DNA from: Streptomyces uncialis
GTDB lineage: Bacteria; Actinomycetota; Actinomycetes; Streptomycetales; Streptomycetaceae
Reading direction: 5' to 3'
Length of the DNA stretch: 64,000 nt
NCBI RefSeq assembly: GCF_036250755.1
Contig: NZ_CP109583.1
Span: 806,001-870,000 of the forward strand
Shown: in pieces, positions 48,517 to 57,027 of the stretch
Layout: every line of letters begins with the position of its first letter
Numbering within the stretch: position 1 is the stretch's first letter
Program-made: the position numbers and the translations under genes
Notes under the pieces: model-generated
What the model saw: only the letters and a program-made list of their open reading frames with translations
The model's database searches: none
What the model was told of the DNA's origin: nothing

Positions 48517-48569
48517 GGTCGGGTCCTCCCCCACAGGTACGGGGACCCGCGCGCGGTCAGCGTAGAACG

Positions 48570-48603
48570 ACGTGCCCACCCGGGCGGACCCGGGTGGGCA
48601 CGT
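48570..48603 (-). terminator. Terminator after the aquaglyceroporin gene
   Basis: Perfect 15-bp stem ACGTGCCCACCCGGG / CCCGGGTGGGCACGT with a CGGA loop, 23 bp beyond the stop codon. Confidence 0.9.
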
Positions 48604-48626
48604 GGTCGCGGCGGAGGTCCCGGAGG

Positions 48627-49454
48627 TCAGCTCTCGCCGTCCGGCGCGGGTACCCGGCCGGGTTCCTGCGGTTTCGCGTCGGCCTCCGTCAGGAACGGGC
48701 TGATGAGGAAGCGGTAGGCCGCGGCCCCCAGCACACCGCCGACGAGCGGTCCGACGATCGGCACCCAGAAGTAGATGTTGCCGTATTGATCTCGCCATGC
48801 GTCGTGATAGCCGGTGATGTAGCTGGCGAACCGGGGGCCGAGGTCACGGGCCGGGTTGATGGCGTAGCCCGCGTCGGTGCCCCACGCCATCCCGATGGCG
48901 ACCACCAGCAGACCGATGATCAGCGGTCCGAGGTTGGCGCCCGGCGGTGTGTTGAGGAGGTCGGTCACCGCGAAGATGACGAACAGGAGGATCGCCGTAC
49001 CGATGATCTGGTCCCGCAGGGCCCCCCACTCACTGATCGGGAGGCTGCCGTTGCCGGGCAGGGTCGAGAAGACGATCTGGGTCTTGAAGGTGTGCCCCGG
49101 GTCCGCCATGGCCAGGACTTCGCTGTAGTTCCAGCGGACGAGCAGCGCGGCGAGAAAGGCACCCAGTGTCTGCGCGAGCGCGTACGGGAGCACCTTGCGC
49201 CACGAGAAGCCCTTGAACACCGCGAGCGCCAGCGTCACCGCGGGGTTGATGTGGGCGCCGCTGATCCGGGCCGCCACGTACACACCGAGTGTCACGCCGA
49301 GGCCCCAGGCCCAGGCGATGCTGTCGTGGTCACCGATACCGGCGGCGACCACCTGCGCGACCACTCCGCATCCGAAGAGGATGAGGATGAAGGTTCCGGC
49401 GAACTCGGCCGAGAGCTCCCCGGCCATACTGTTCCGCCACCCACGTTTCGTCAT
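48627..49454 (-). CDS. MIP-family aquaglyceroporin (glycerol facilitator type)
   Basis: 275 residues, six TM helices plus two half-helices. NPA boxes [20 protein letters not shown] and [13 protein letters not shown]; the Asp after the second NPAR is the glycerol-facilitator signature (GlpF) as opposed to water-only aquaporins. [19 protein letters not shown] forms helix 1. The ATG at 49454 follows AGGAGG by about 10 nt. No glycerol kinase or glycerol-3-phosphate dehydrogenase gene is nearby, so the physiological substrate is open. Confidence 0.92.
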   Translation of the reverse strand: MTKRGWRNSMAGELSAEFAGTFILILFGCGVVAQVVAAGIGDHDSIAWAWGLGVTLGVYVAARISGAHINPAVTLALAVFKGFSWRKVLPYALAQTLGAFLAALLVRWNYSEVLAMADPGHTFKTQIVFSTLPGNGSLPISEWGALRDQIIGTAILLFVIFAVTDLLNTPPGANLGPLIIGLLVVAIGMAWGTDAGYAINPARDLGPRFASYITGYHDAWRDQYGNIYFWVPIVGPLVGGVLGAAAYRFLISPFLTEADAKPQEPGRVPAPDGES

Positions 49455-49818
49455 GAGTACCGGCCTCCTGACCTTGGGATTCGGCTGCCCTCCGACGATA
49501 TGCACGAAAGGTCGCCTTTGACGCCTGGAAGGGCGTGAAGTGAGGCCATTCGGGGCGCGATCCGGCACACGGCACAGCTGTTCGGGACCGGGGTACGGGG
49601 GCGATGCCGGGCCCGGGGCCGCGCGGCCCCGGGCAGTGGAGCGCGGCAGGGGCCGGGCCGCGACCGAAGCGCGGGTCGACGGCGACCGCGGACGGGCACC
49701 CGGGGGCGGGAACGCGCGGGGGCGGGGCGGGGGCATTGCGAGCGGGAAGGCGGAGCCGGGGCCCGGCCCCTCGCCGCGCGCGACGCCCATCGCGGCGCCC
49801 CGGCCGGCCGTGGGTCCG
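49455..49818. other. Gene-free region between aquaglyceroporin and Ku genes
   Basis: About 365 bp of very GC-rich DNA. It contains a perfect 24-bp palindrome at 49611-49634 (left half GCCCGGGGCCGC), about 185 bp downstream of the Ku stop, which may serve as terminator. The aquaglyceroporin promoter must lie in the right part of the leader (49455-49520). No other feature was recognised. Confidence 0.6.
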
Positions 49819-50922
49819 TCACGCCGACTTGTCGGTCCGGGTGTTCCGTTTCGTGGTGGACGCGGACGCCGACTTCTTCGCCGACTTCTTCGCGGTGCTC
49901 GCCGGACTCCGGACCTTCTTCGCCGCACCCTTGGCCGCACCCGACTTCTTCGCGGGCGCCTTCTCAGCAGCCGCCTTCTTCGTGGGTGCTTTCTTGGCGG
50001 CGGCCTTCTTCGCGGGTGCCTTCTTGGCGGCGGCCTTCTTCGACGTACCCCGAGCGGCCCCGTCCCCCGTCGCGCCCTTCGCGCTGCCTCGCCGGGCCGA
50101 CCTGCGGGGCAGTTCATGGACGGTGGCCTCGCGGCCCGCGGGGGCCTCCTCGCCATGGGTCCGTTCGAGGGACTGCCGCAGGGCCGACATCAGATCGAGC
50201 ACCTCGCCGCCGGGCTCCTCGTCCGGCACGGCCTCGGGCGGTGCGGTGCCGGAGGACTTCGCGGCGATGACCTGTTCCAGCGCTTCGCGGTACTCGTCCT
50301 TGAACGCCGAGGGCTCGGTCGCGGGCATGCTGTCGACCAGGGTGACGGCGGCCTCGATCTCCCGTTCGCCGACCTCGACGTCACCGGGCACCAGCGCGTC
50401 GGGGGACCGCACCTCGTCGGGCCACTTCATGGCGTGCAGCACCAGGACATCGTCCTTCACCCGCAGCAGCCCGAGCCGTTCCCGGCCGTGCCAGGCGAAC
50501 TTGGCGACGGCGACCTTGGCATTGCGTTCGAGCGCCTTGCGCAGCAGGACGTACGGCTTCGCCGCGACCTGTCCGGCGCCCTCCAGGTAGTAGCCCTCAC
50601 CGATCCGGATCGGGTCGATGCTCGCGGCGGGCACGAACCCGGAGATCTCGATGGCCTTCGCGGTGGGCAGCGGGATGGCGTCGAGCTCGTCCTCGGTGAT
50701 CTCGATCGTGTCGCCGTCGGGGGTCTGGAAACCCCGGCCGATCTCGTCCACGGAGAGGGTCCGGCCGTCCGTCTCGCACACCTTCTTGACCCGGACCCGG
50801 GCCATGTCCGTGCGGTGGTACTGATGGAAGGAGATGCTGTGGTTCTCGGTGGCGGGCACCACCTTGACCGGGATCGTGACCAGGCCGAAGGTGATGGCCC
50901 CCGACCATACGGGACGCGGCAT
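49819..50922 (-). CDS. ku: Ku non-homologous end-joining protein with extended basic tail
   Basis: 367 residues. The Ku core starts PRPVWSGAITFGLVTIPVKV and contains ISFHQYHRTDMARVRVKKVC, GYYLEGAGQVAAKPYVLLRKA and MPATEPSAFKDEYREALEQV. The C-terminal 110 residues are a Lys/Ala/Pro-rich repeat tail (KKAPAKKAAAKKAPTKKAAA), as in actinobacterial Ku proteins where it helps DNA threading and ligase contact. The ring-forming core binds DNA ends and recruits LigD. No ligD lies in the window. The ATG at 50922 is the only sensible start. Confidence 0.95.
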   Translation of the reverse strand: MPRPVWSGAITFGLVTIPVKVVPATENHSISFHQYHRTDMARVRVKKVCETDGRTLSVDEIGRGFQTPDGDTIEITEDELDAIPLPTAKAIEISGFVPAASIDPIRIGEGYYLEGAGQVAAKPYVLLRKALERNAKVAVAKFAWHGRERLGLLRVKDDVLVLHAMKWPDEVRSPDALVPGDVEVGEREIEAAVTLVDSMPATEPSAFKDEYREALEQVIAAKSSGTAPPEAVPDEEPGGEVLDLMSALRQSLERTHGEEAPAGREATVHELPRRSARRGSAKGATGDGAARGTSKKAAAKKAPAKKAAAKKAPTKKAAAEKAPAKKSGAAKGAAKKVRSPASTAKKSAKKSASASTTKRNTRTDKSA

Positions 50923-51024
50923 GACGGACCTCCCGATCCCCTGGGACTGCCGTCAGCCTAGGTCGGCGCACCGGGCCCGGCACCCCGGGGCGGAGGTACG
51001 GCGCCCCCTGGACGACGGGTCCGG

Positions 51025-51795
51025 TCACCGTCCCCGTCCGGGCGGCCCCGCCAGTTCGACCGCCCGGGCGCCCGCGTGGCCGATCGGGTCGGGGAAGAGC
51101 CCCAGTCCATGGGCGACCAGAGCGCCCTCGTGGAGCAGCATCACCGAGCGGGCCACCGCGTCGGCCCGCCGTCCCGTTCCGGCGCCGCCGCCCTCGTGGA
51201 CCAGCCGGGTGAAGAGATCCAGCATCCAGCGCTTCTGACCGCTGATCACGGCGAGCGCCGGATGCCCGGGGTCGCTGATCTCGGCGCGCGCGTTGACCAT
51301 GCCGCAGCCGCGCGGGCTGTGCTCGGTCATCCAGGCGGCGGACGCGTCGAAGACGGTCCGCAGCCGGTCGGCGGGCGCGGCGGCGCCGAGCCGGTCCAGA
51401 AGGTAGGCGCGCCAGCGTTCGTCCCGGTCGGCGAGGTACTCCACGACGAGCTGGTCCTTGGAGCCGAAGCGGTCGTACAGGGTCTTCTTGGTGACTCCGG
51501 CCTCGGCCGCGATGAGGTCGACGCCGACCGCGTGGATGCCCCGGTCGTAGAAGAGGCGCTCGGCCGCGGCCAGTACGCGGCGCCCGGCGGGCGTCATGGC
51601 GACCCGGCGGAGTCCGGCCGCCGGAGCCTCCGGACCACCCGCGCCTGGCGGACCACCCGAGCCGGTCGAGCCGCTGTCGTGGTCCCTACCCCTACCACTG
51701 CCACTGCCACTGCCACTGCCACTGCCACTGCCACTGCCACTGCCACGGTCGCTGTCGCTGTCGCTGTCGCTGTCACGGTCCGAAGAAGTACTCAC
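51025..51795 (-). CDS. TetR-family regulator with Asp-Ser/Gly-Ser repeat N-terminus
   Basis: 256 residues from GTG 51795. The first 55 residues are low complexity: (Asp-Ser)n then (Gly-Ser)n, encoded by hexanucleotide repeats. The TetR HTH follows: RRVLAAAERLFYDRGIHAVG, DLIAAEAGVTKKTLYDRFGS. The C-terminal ligand domain has WMTEHSPRGCGMVNARAEI. ATG 51597 (MTPAGRRVL) is the usual family start; if translation begins there, the repeat is 5' leader. The GTG lacks proper spacing to GGGGAGG. It is divergent from an EamA transporter with inverted operator sequences between. Confidence 0.85.
   Translation of the reverse strand: MSTSSDRDSDSDSDSDRGSGSGSGSGSGSGSGSGRGRDHDSGSTGSGGPPGAGGPEAPAAGLRRVAMTPAGRRVLAAAERLFYDRGIHAVGVDLIAAEAGVTKKTLYDRFGSKDQLVVEYLADRDERWRAYLLDRLGAAAPADRLRTVFDASAAWMTEHSPRGCGMVNARAEISDPGHPALAVISGQKRWMLDLFTRLVHEGGGAGTGRRADAVARSVMLLHEGALVAHGLGLFPDPIGHAGARAVELAGPPGRGR
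51695..51774. repeat. Hexanucleotide microsatellites (CCACTG)8 and (GCTGTC)4
   Basis: Eight perfect CCACTG copies (51695-51742) and, 8 bp on, four perfect GCTGTC copies (51751-51774). On the minus strand they encode Gly-Ser and Asp-Ser pairs at the start of the TetR protein. Copy-number changes would stay in frame. Confidence 0.95.
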
Positions 51796-51808
51796 CTCCC
51801 CATAGTAG

Positions 51809-51852
51809 ACCGATCTGTATAGTGAGCCGGGTGCCGAGGTAAACAGATCGGT
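51809..51852. promoter_or_regulatory. Paired TetR operator candidates
   Basis: ACCGATCTGT (51809-51818) and its exact reverse complement ACAGATCGGT (51843-51852), separated by 24 bp, in the TetR/EamA divergent promoter. Each half-site is itself a quasi-palindrome centred on GATC. A minus-strand -10-like TATACA overlaps the first. Confidence 0.75.
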
Positions 51853-51906
51853 ATACCCGGAACGGAGACGGCCCACGGGTGATCGGGTCGTGGGAGGTGA
51901 GGAACC

Positions 51907-52848
51907 GTGAACGTCCTGCTCTCGGCGGCATTGGTGGTGTGCTGGAGTTCCGGGTTCATCGGGGCGAAGCTCGGGGCGGGGACCGCTCCCGTGCTGACGG
52001 TGCTGATGTGGCGGTTCGTGCCGCTGGCCCTGCTGCTGTTCGCGTTCGCCGCGCTGCGGGCGCGGGGCGCCTGGCGCGGACTGACCGCGCGGGAGGCCGC
52101 CCGCGAGATCGTGATCGGCGCGCTGTCCCAGAGCGGGTACGTCCTGGCGGTGTACTACGCCATCCAGCTGGGCGTCTCCAGCGGGACGACGGCGCTGATC
52201 GACGGCATCCAGCCACTGGTCGCCGGAGCGCTGGCCGGACCGCTGCTGCGGGAGTACGTGTCGGGGCGGCAGTGGGCGGGACTGTGCCTGGGGGTCGCGG
52301 GTGCGGGGCTGGTGGCCGCGGCCGACGCGGCGGGGACCACGGCGCCGTGGTGGGCGTACGCGATACCGGTGCTCGGCATGCTGTCCCTGGTGGCGGCGAC
52401 CGTGCTGGAGGCCCGCTCCCCCACCCGGGTCGCCCCGGCGGTGTCGATGACGCTGCACACCGGGACCAGCGCGGTGCTCTGCGCGGCGGCGGCGCTCGTG
52501 AGCGGTTCCGCCGTCCCGCCGGCCGACCCGGACTTCTGGGCGGCGACGCTCTGGCTCGCGGCCGTCGCGACACTCGGCGCGTACGGGCTGTACTGGCTGA
52601 TGCTGCGGCGGGTGGGTGTCACCCGGGTCAACACCCTGATGTTCCTGATGGCTCCGGTGACGGTCGTATGGGGCGCCCTCGCGTTCGGTGAGCCGCTGGG
52701 CCCCTGGACGGTGGCGGGGCTGGCCGTCGGACTGATCGCCGTGGCCGTGGTCCAGTACGGCGCGCCCCCGCCGCGACCGGCGGCGGTGGCCCCGCGTCGG
52801 CATCGGGGCGGACGCGCGACGGGGACCCGTGTCCCGGGCCGGGGGTGA
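51907..52848 (+). CDS. EamA-family (DMT) transporter
   Basis: 313 residues, ten predicted TM helices in two EamA repeats. First repeat LLSAALVVCWSSGFIGAKLG and YVLAVYYAIQLGVSSGTTAL; second begins WAYAIPVLGMLSLVAATVLE and ends MFLMAPVTVVWGALAFGEPL (the conserved PVxxxxxxxxFGE motif). The C-terminal tail is Arg/Pro-rich. GTG start at 51907 with GGAGG about 7 nt upstream. It is divergent from the TetR gene and probably repressed by it; likely exports a small metabolite or drug. Confidence 0.9.
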   Translation: MNVLLSAALVVCWSSGFIGAKLGAGTAPVLTVLMWRFVPLALLLFAFAALRARGAWRGLTAREAAREIVIGALSQSGYVLAVYYAIQLGVSSGTTALIDGIQPLVAGALAGPLLREYVSGRQWAGLCLGVAGAGLVAAADAAGTTAPWWAYAIPVLGMLSLVAATVLEARSPTRVAPAVSMTLHTGTSAVLCAAAALVSGSAVPPADPDFWAATLWLAAVATLGAYGLYWLMLRRVGVTRVNTLMFLMAPVTVVWGALAFGEPLGPWTVAGLAVGLIAVAVVQYGAPPPRPAAVAPRRHRGGRATGTRVPGRG

Positions 52849-52866
52849 ACGGGTCCCCGGGGCGGC

Positions 52867-53097
52867 TCAGCCCCGCGGCCGGGCGGCCGACAGCAGGTAG
52901 CCCGCCATATGGACCGGGGTGGTCGCCTTGCGGTCCATGTCGTGCGTGAGGTGCGCGGTCTCCTTCCTGAGGTCGACGGACCGGCCCTGGTCGTTGCTGT
53001 CGGTGGTGACGGACGCGGCCGCCGCCTGGGCGGTGGCCGCGCCGCACATCATCAGCGCGCCGGCGGTGGCGGCGAGCGTGGCGTGACGGAGGTTCAC
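52867..53097 (-). CDS. Small secreted hypothetical protein
   Basis: 76 residues. Signal peptide MNLRHATLAATAGALMMCGA with ATAQA cleavage, then a mature region of about 50 residues rich in polar and charged residues (DSNDQGRSVDLRKETAHLTH). No cysteines remain after the signal. The GTG at 53097 has GGGAGA about 7 nt upstream. No family was recognised. It is convergent with the EamA gene. Confidence 0.7.
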   Translation of the reverse strand: MNLRHATLAATAGALMMCGAATAQAAAASVTTDSNDQGRSVDLRKETAHLTHDMDRKATTPVHMAGYLLSAARPRG

Positions 53098-53186
53098 TGG
53101 CTGGTCTCCCGGATCGTGTCGTCGGTCGGATACGCGCCTTGTCAACGAAAGACGCGCCCGTTCGTGGCGGTCCGGGGCCACGCGGT

Positions 53187-53948
53187 TCAGTCCGGCACCG
53201 CGCCGGGGACGATCACGGTGAGATAGGTGCCGGTGAGACGGAAACCGAGGGTCTCGTAGCGGCGGCGCGCCGGATTGCCGTCGGTCACCGCGAGTTCGAG
53301 GGAGTCCAGCCCCCGCGCGGCGGCGTCCGCGAGCACATGCCGCAGCAGCGCGTCGCCCACCCCGGCGTAGCGGGGACCGGGCTCCCGGAACACGTCCGCG
53401 ATCCATGGCTGGCCCTCGCGGTCCGTGACGATGACGCCCGCGACCACCCGGTCGCCGCCGTCCACGGCGAGCGCGCTGCACGGCAGCACCGGCCCGAGCA
53501 CCCGTCCGCCGAGCAGCGGCGCCAGCCGTTCCCGGAACGCCTCCTCGTCCCCGCCCGGATGGTGGTCGGGGTGTCCCGGGCCGAACGCGGCACGCCAGGC
53601 GGGCAGCAGCGCGCGCGGGTCCCGGTCGTACGGCACCACCGACGGCGGGCCGTCCGGGCCCGCCGGGAAAGGGGCCAAGGGTGGCAGATCCCCCGTCAGC
53701 TCGCGGCGCATCCCGTGGGCGTGCCGCAGCACCCGCGCGCCCTCGGCGAGCAGCGCCCGCCCCAGTTCCACCCCGCCGGACACGGCCCAGCCGGGCATAC
53801 CGGCCAGCACCGCCGGTACGGCGCCGGGGCCGGTCACCTCCGCGAGATCCGCGCAGGGGAGCCCCGCGCGTTCACCCCTGACATAGGTCATCACCGGTAT
53901 GCCGTCGGCACCGGTGAGCACCTGCCGTTCGTCGTCTTTCCACGTCAC
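53187..53948 (-). CDS. GNAT-family acetyltransferase with N-terminal extension
   Basis: 253 residues. The C-terminal half is a GNAT domain: LAVDGGDRVVAGVIVTDREG, WIADVFREPGPRYAGVGDAL (motif A with GVGDAL replacing RxxGxG/A), LRHVLADAAARG, ELAVTDGNPARRRYETLGF. The N-terminal 100 residues (GMPGWAVSGGVELGRALLAE) match no motif I know but belong to a family-typical arrangement. The GTG at 53948 is preferred over the internal ATG at 53891. Substrate unknown. Confidence 0.8.
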   Translation of the reverse strand: MTWKDDERQVLTGADGIPVMTYVRGERAGLPCADLAEVTGPGAVPAVLAGMPGWAVSGGVELGRALLAEGARVLRHAHGMRRELTGDLPPLAPFPAGPDGPPSVVPYDRDPRALLPAWRAAFGPGHPDHHPGGDEEAFRERLAPLLGGRVLGPVLPCSALAVDGGDRVVAGVIVTDREGQPWIADVFREPGPRYAGVGDALLRHVLADAAARGLDSLELAVTDGNPARRRYETLGFRLTGTYLTVIVPGAVPD

Positions 53949-54116
53949 TCGTCGTATCCGTCCCTCGTCCGACCGGTCGCGTCGCATGGTGCGGTGCGGT
54001 GCACGCGGTCCGCAACGCGATTTCCCGGCACGTGTCACATGGCCGGACGTGACCTTCGTACGGGTGTCCGACGCCTGCGCTGGACCGGGACGGCGGCCGG
54101 GCCGGGCGGACGCGGA

Positions 54117-54147
54117 GTGCCCCGCCGTCCGGGGGACGGCGGGGCAC
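54117..54147 (-). terminator. Terminator after the LAxTG surface protein gene
   Basis: Perfect 14-bp stem GTGCCCCGCCGTCC / GGACGGCGGGGCAC with a GGG loop, 20 bp beyond the stop codon. Confidence 0.9.
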
Positions 54148-54167
54148 CGGTACGGCTGTCAGGGGCG

Positions 54168-54899
54168 TCAGTCGCTGGCGCCGCGCCGCTTGCGGGTGGC
54201 GATCAGGATGCCGCCGCCGGCCAGCACGACGAGCGCCGCGGCACCGGCGATCACCGGGGTCGCGCTGGAGCCGCCGGTCGCGGCCAGGTCCTCGTCCGAC
54301 GGCGCCGTGCTGGACGCCGGGGTGGGCACGGCCGGGGCCGTGGAACTCCCGCTCGCCGCGGGCTCGGACGGCTCCGGCGAACCGGTCCCGCTCGGCTCGG
54401 GCGAACCGGGCTCCGAGGGCTGCGCCGGGCCCGAGGACGGCGGCTCCGACGGCACGGGGGTCTGCGTCGGGGTGCCCGGCCCGGACGGCTCCGGGGTGCC
54501 GGACGGTTCGGGTGTCCCCGACGGCTTCGGGGACTCGCACACCGGAGCGGTCTTCGTCTCGTCCACGTCGAACTGGTCGCCGTCGCCCGCCTCGACGACC
54601 AGCCGGACCTCCAGCTCCTCGCTGTGGCCGGGCAGCGTCAGCTTGTCCGAGAACGCGGCTCCGAACTTCTTCGTCGGCAGCAGGTCCTTACCGTCGACCG
54701 TGATGGTCACCGTGTTGGTGACCTTGTCGTTCTTGTCCTGGTATCCCTTGAGGTCGACGGTCACCTCGGAGCAGGTCACGGACCACACCGGGGTGTGGGC
54801 GGACGCCGGGAGGGCGCAGAGGCCGAGCCCGACGAACCCGGCGGCCGCGCCCGCCACGAGGACGCCCGAGCGCTTCCACGCACGGGGTGTTCCCTTCAT
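54168..54899 (-). CDS. Sortase-anchored (LAxTG) surface protein
   Basis: 243 residues. Signal peptide to about residue 34 (ALPASA), a compact domain of about 90 residues (SVTCSEVTVDLKGYQDKNDK, FDVDETKTAPVC) with one Cys pair, a Pro/Ser/Glu/Thr stalk with repeated PEPSGT, and a C-terminal sorting signal LAATG, hydrophobic helix, RKRRG tail. LAxTG is recognised by class E sortases of Streptomyces. The ATG at 54899 has GGAGG 5 nt upstream. It is cell-wall displayed; the function of the globular domain is unknown. Confidence 0.88.
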   Translation of the reverse strand: MKGTPRAWKRSGVLVAGAAAGFVGLGLCALPASAHTPVWSVTCSEVTVDLKGYQDKNDKVTNTVTITVDGKDLLPTKKFGAAFSDKLTLPGHSEELEVRLVVEAGDGDQFDVDETKTAPVCESPKPSGTPEPSGTPEPSGPGTPTQTPVPSEPPSSGPAQPSEPGSPEPSGTGSPEPSEPAASGSSTAPAVPTPASSTAPSDEDLAATGGSSATPVIAGAAALVVLAGGGILIATRKRRGASD

Positions 54900-55162
54900 G
54901 AATCCTCCACGAACTGTCGTACTTCCGTACGGGGGGTCTGACAACCAGCGCACAGTACTCCCCCGGTCCCCCTGGTCCGCAGCCGTACCGGGAACCCCGA
55001 CGCCCACTCGTTACCCGGAGTTGGCACCGGGTCCCTCGACGTCCCACCCGATCCCCTCGCCGTCAGGCCCACTTCACGCCCTGATGGCGAGGCGCACGCC
55101 CATTTCGCCTGCGTACACGGGCCGTTCAGCTCGAACGAGCCCGGAACCCCGCCCGTGGCCGG

Positions 55163-56020
55163 TCAGAGCGGCCGGTACGCGGCGGCGGGCGGGCCGGGGA
55201 CCTCGACGCGGGCCGTGAAGACGGCGCCGTCGTACGGGCCCGGGTCCGCCAGACCGCCCCTGGCGCTGGTCACATGGAGCGTGTCGCCGTGCAGACAGAC
55301 CCCGGCGGGCTGGGCGGCGGGCAGCCGCAGCAGATGGCTGCGCACCCCGTCGGGGCGATACCGGTGGACGGTGCCGGTTCCCCACACGGCGACCCACAGC
55401 GCGCCCTCGTCGTCCACGGTCATCCCGTCGGGCAGCCCCTCGGAGAACGTCACGAAGAGCTGCGGAGTACCGAGTTCACCGCTCGCCGGGTCGACCGGAT
55501 AGCGGCGCACCACGCCCTTCACACTGTCGGCGAGGTACATCAGGGTGCCGTCGGCGCTGAACGCGGGGCCGTTGGGGACCGTCAGTCCGGTGACCGCCCG
55601 GGTCACCGTGCCGTCCCGGTCCACCCGGTAGAGGGACGAGGCACCCGCCACCGCGTCGTACGCCATGCTGCCCGCCCAGAACCGGCCGTGCGGGTCGGCG
55701 CTCCCGTCGTTCATCCGCATCCGCTCGGGCGCGTCGTCCTCGGGCCGCGCCAGCCAGCGGGTCCCGCCGTCCGGACCGAGCAGGCAGATCCCGGTGCCCG
55801 CCGCGGCGATCCAGTTCCCCGGACGCCCGGCGACGGGGGCGACCGCGCCCAGCGGCACCCCGGTCCGCAGCACGGTCTCCAGCGGGGCGGCCGGGTCGGC
55901 GGGCGCCGCGAGGAGGCGGCCGGTGGGGATGTCGACCAGGACGACCCGGCCGTCGACGGACCGGACGCCCTCGCCCAGTTCGAGTCGGTCGGCGTACCGG
56001 GGCATGAGGTCGGTGGCCAT
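55163..56020 (-). CDS. SMP-30/gluconolactonase-family protein
   Basis: 285 residues, six-bladed propeller. Family metal and substrate motifs: EGVRSVDGRVVLVDI, RMRMNDGSADPHGRFWAGSM, GLTVPNGPAFSADGTLMYLA, GLPDGMTVDDEGALWVAVWG. These carry the divalent-metal Glu/Asn/Asn/Asp. It likely hydrolyses a sugar lactone; no sugar dehydrogenase is adjacent. The ATG at 56020 has AGGAG about 8 nt upstream. It is preceded by a DinB-type gene in the same direction. Confidence 0.9.
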   Translation of the reverse strand: MATDLMPRYADRLELGEGVRSVDGRVVLVDIPTGRLLAAPADPAAPLETVLRTGVPLGAVAPVAGRPGNWIAAAGTGICLLGPDGGTRWLARPEDDAPERMRMNDGSADPHGRFWAGSMAYDAVAGASSLYRVDRDGTVTRAVTGLTVPNGPAFSADGTLMYLADSVKGVVRRYPVDPASGELGTPQLFVTFSEGLPDGMTVDDEGALWVAVWGTGTVHRYRPDGVRSHLLRLPAAQPAGVCLHGDTLHVTSARGGLADPGPYDGAVFTARVEVPGPPAAAYRPL

Positions 56021-56283
56021 GTGCGGGACTCCTGTGGTGGCGGGCGCGGTGGGCGACCGGGGCGTTCCCCGGCGGGGCGGGACACGGGGACGGATCGCGG
56101 CCGGCGCGGAACGCGGTCGCGCGCCGGGCCGGACATGATCGATGCACGCTACATGGACGATCGTGGGGGTTGTGCCCGGGGCCGGTCACGGAAGCCAGGC
56201 GGCACCAGGGCAGGGGCTACGGGCCACCGGGCGGTCGGGCGGTCGGGCCACCGAAGGTCCGGCGTCGCGCGCGAGGTGAGGGG

Positions 56284-56808
56284 CTAACCGCCCGCCCGCT
56301 CCAGCATCCCCCGGACGAACGCGGCCTGCCCCACATGCTGGAGGTCGTCGCTGAGCACGCTGATCAGCCGGACGCCGAGCGTCACCGCCGGGGACCAGCC
56401 CTCGTCCACCACCCGGTCCAGGTCGGTGTCCGCGAGTTCCCGTACGTAGCGCACCGTCCGGTCGTGCACGGCGTCGTGGTAGCCGGTCAGCAGCCGCGCG
56501 GACCCGACGCGCATCCGGCCGACCTGACGGGCGGAGTGCCCGTACCCGGTGGCCAGCCGGGCGTACGGCAGCCCGAACCGGGTCACCCAGTCCCCGGTGA
56601 CCCATTCCTGAGTGGTGCCCGCCGCGTCGGACACATGGTCGTCCTGGACCCGGGTGAGGTGCCAGACGAGCCAGCCGACGCTGTTGGCGTCCGGGTCGAC
56701 CCGGGCCGTGAGGTCGTCCGGGGTGAGTCCCCCGACGACCGCGTGCACCTCCTCCCGGACCCGCCCGAAGGCGTCCACGAGCAGTTCGGCACTCCGCGCA
56801 CCCGCCAT
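56284..56808 (-). CDS. DinB/DUF664-type mycothiol-dependent enzyme
   Basis: 174 residues, four-helix bundle. His ligands are in VGWLVWHLTRVQDDHV and SVLSDDLQHVGQAAFVRGML, the DinB metal-site pattern. Actinobacterial proteins of this group are mycothiol S-transferases or maleylpyruvate-isomerase relatives. The ATG at 56808 has AGGAG about 9 nt upstream. It is a stand-alone gene 263 bp from the SMP-30 gene; the substrate is unknown. Confidence 0.85.
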   Translation of the reverse strand: MAGARSAELLVDAFGRVREEVHAVVGGLTPDDLTARVDPDANSVGWLVWHLTRVQDDHVSDAAGTTQEWVTGDWVTRFGLPYARLATGYGHSARQVGRMRVGSARLLTGYHDAVHDRTVRYVRELADTDLDRVVDEGWSPAVTLGVRLISVLSDDLQHVGQAAFVRGMLERAGG

Positions 56809-57027
56809 ACCCGGCACTCCTGATCCGTCTCGTCCACGCCCGCGCCGCGCCCCGGCCCGGGCCCGGTCTCCCGTCCGCACCTGCCCCGTCAGGATCGCCG
56901 ACGCACGTCCCCGTGTCCTGCGGAGCACCCGCGGCGAACCGGACCCGCCGATTCCGACCGGCGGCCCGGTACAGCCGATCCCGGCGGATCAGGTCCGCTT
57001 GTCGGACCTTGCCGTTATCGTGCGTGC

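Noticed and set aside
48517..48626. Fluoride riboswitch upstream of crcB
   Set aside because: The gap of 110 bp is largely filled by the aquaglyceroporin terminator; no riboswitch-like fold could be recognised by eye.
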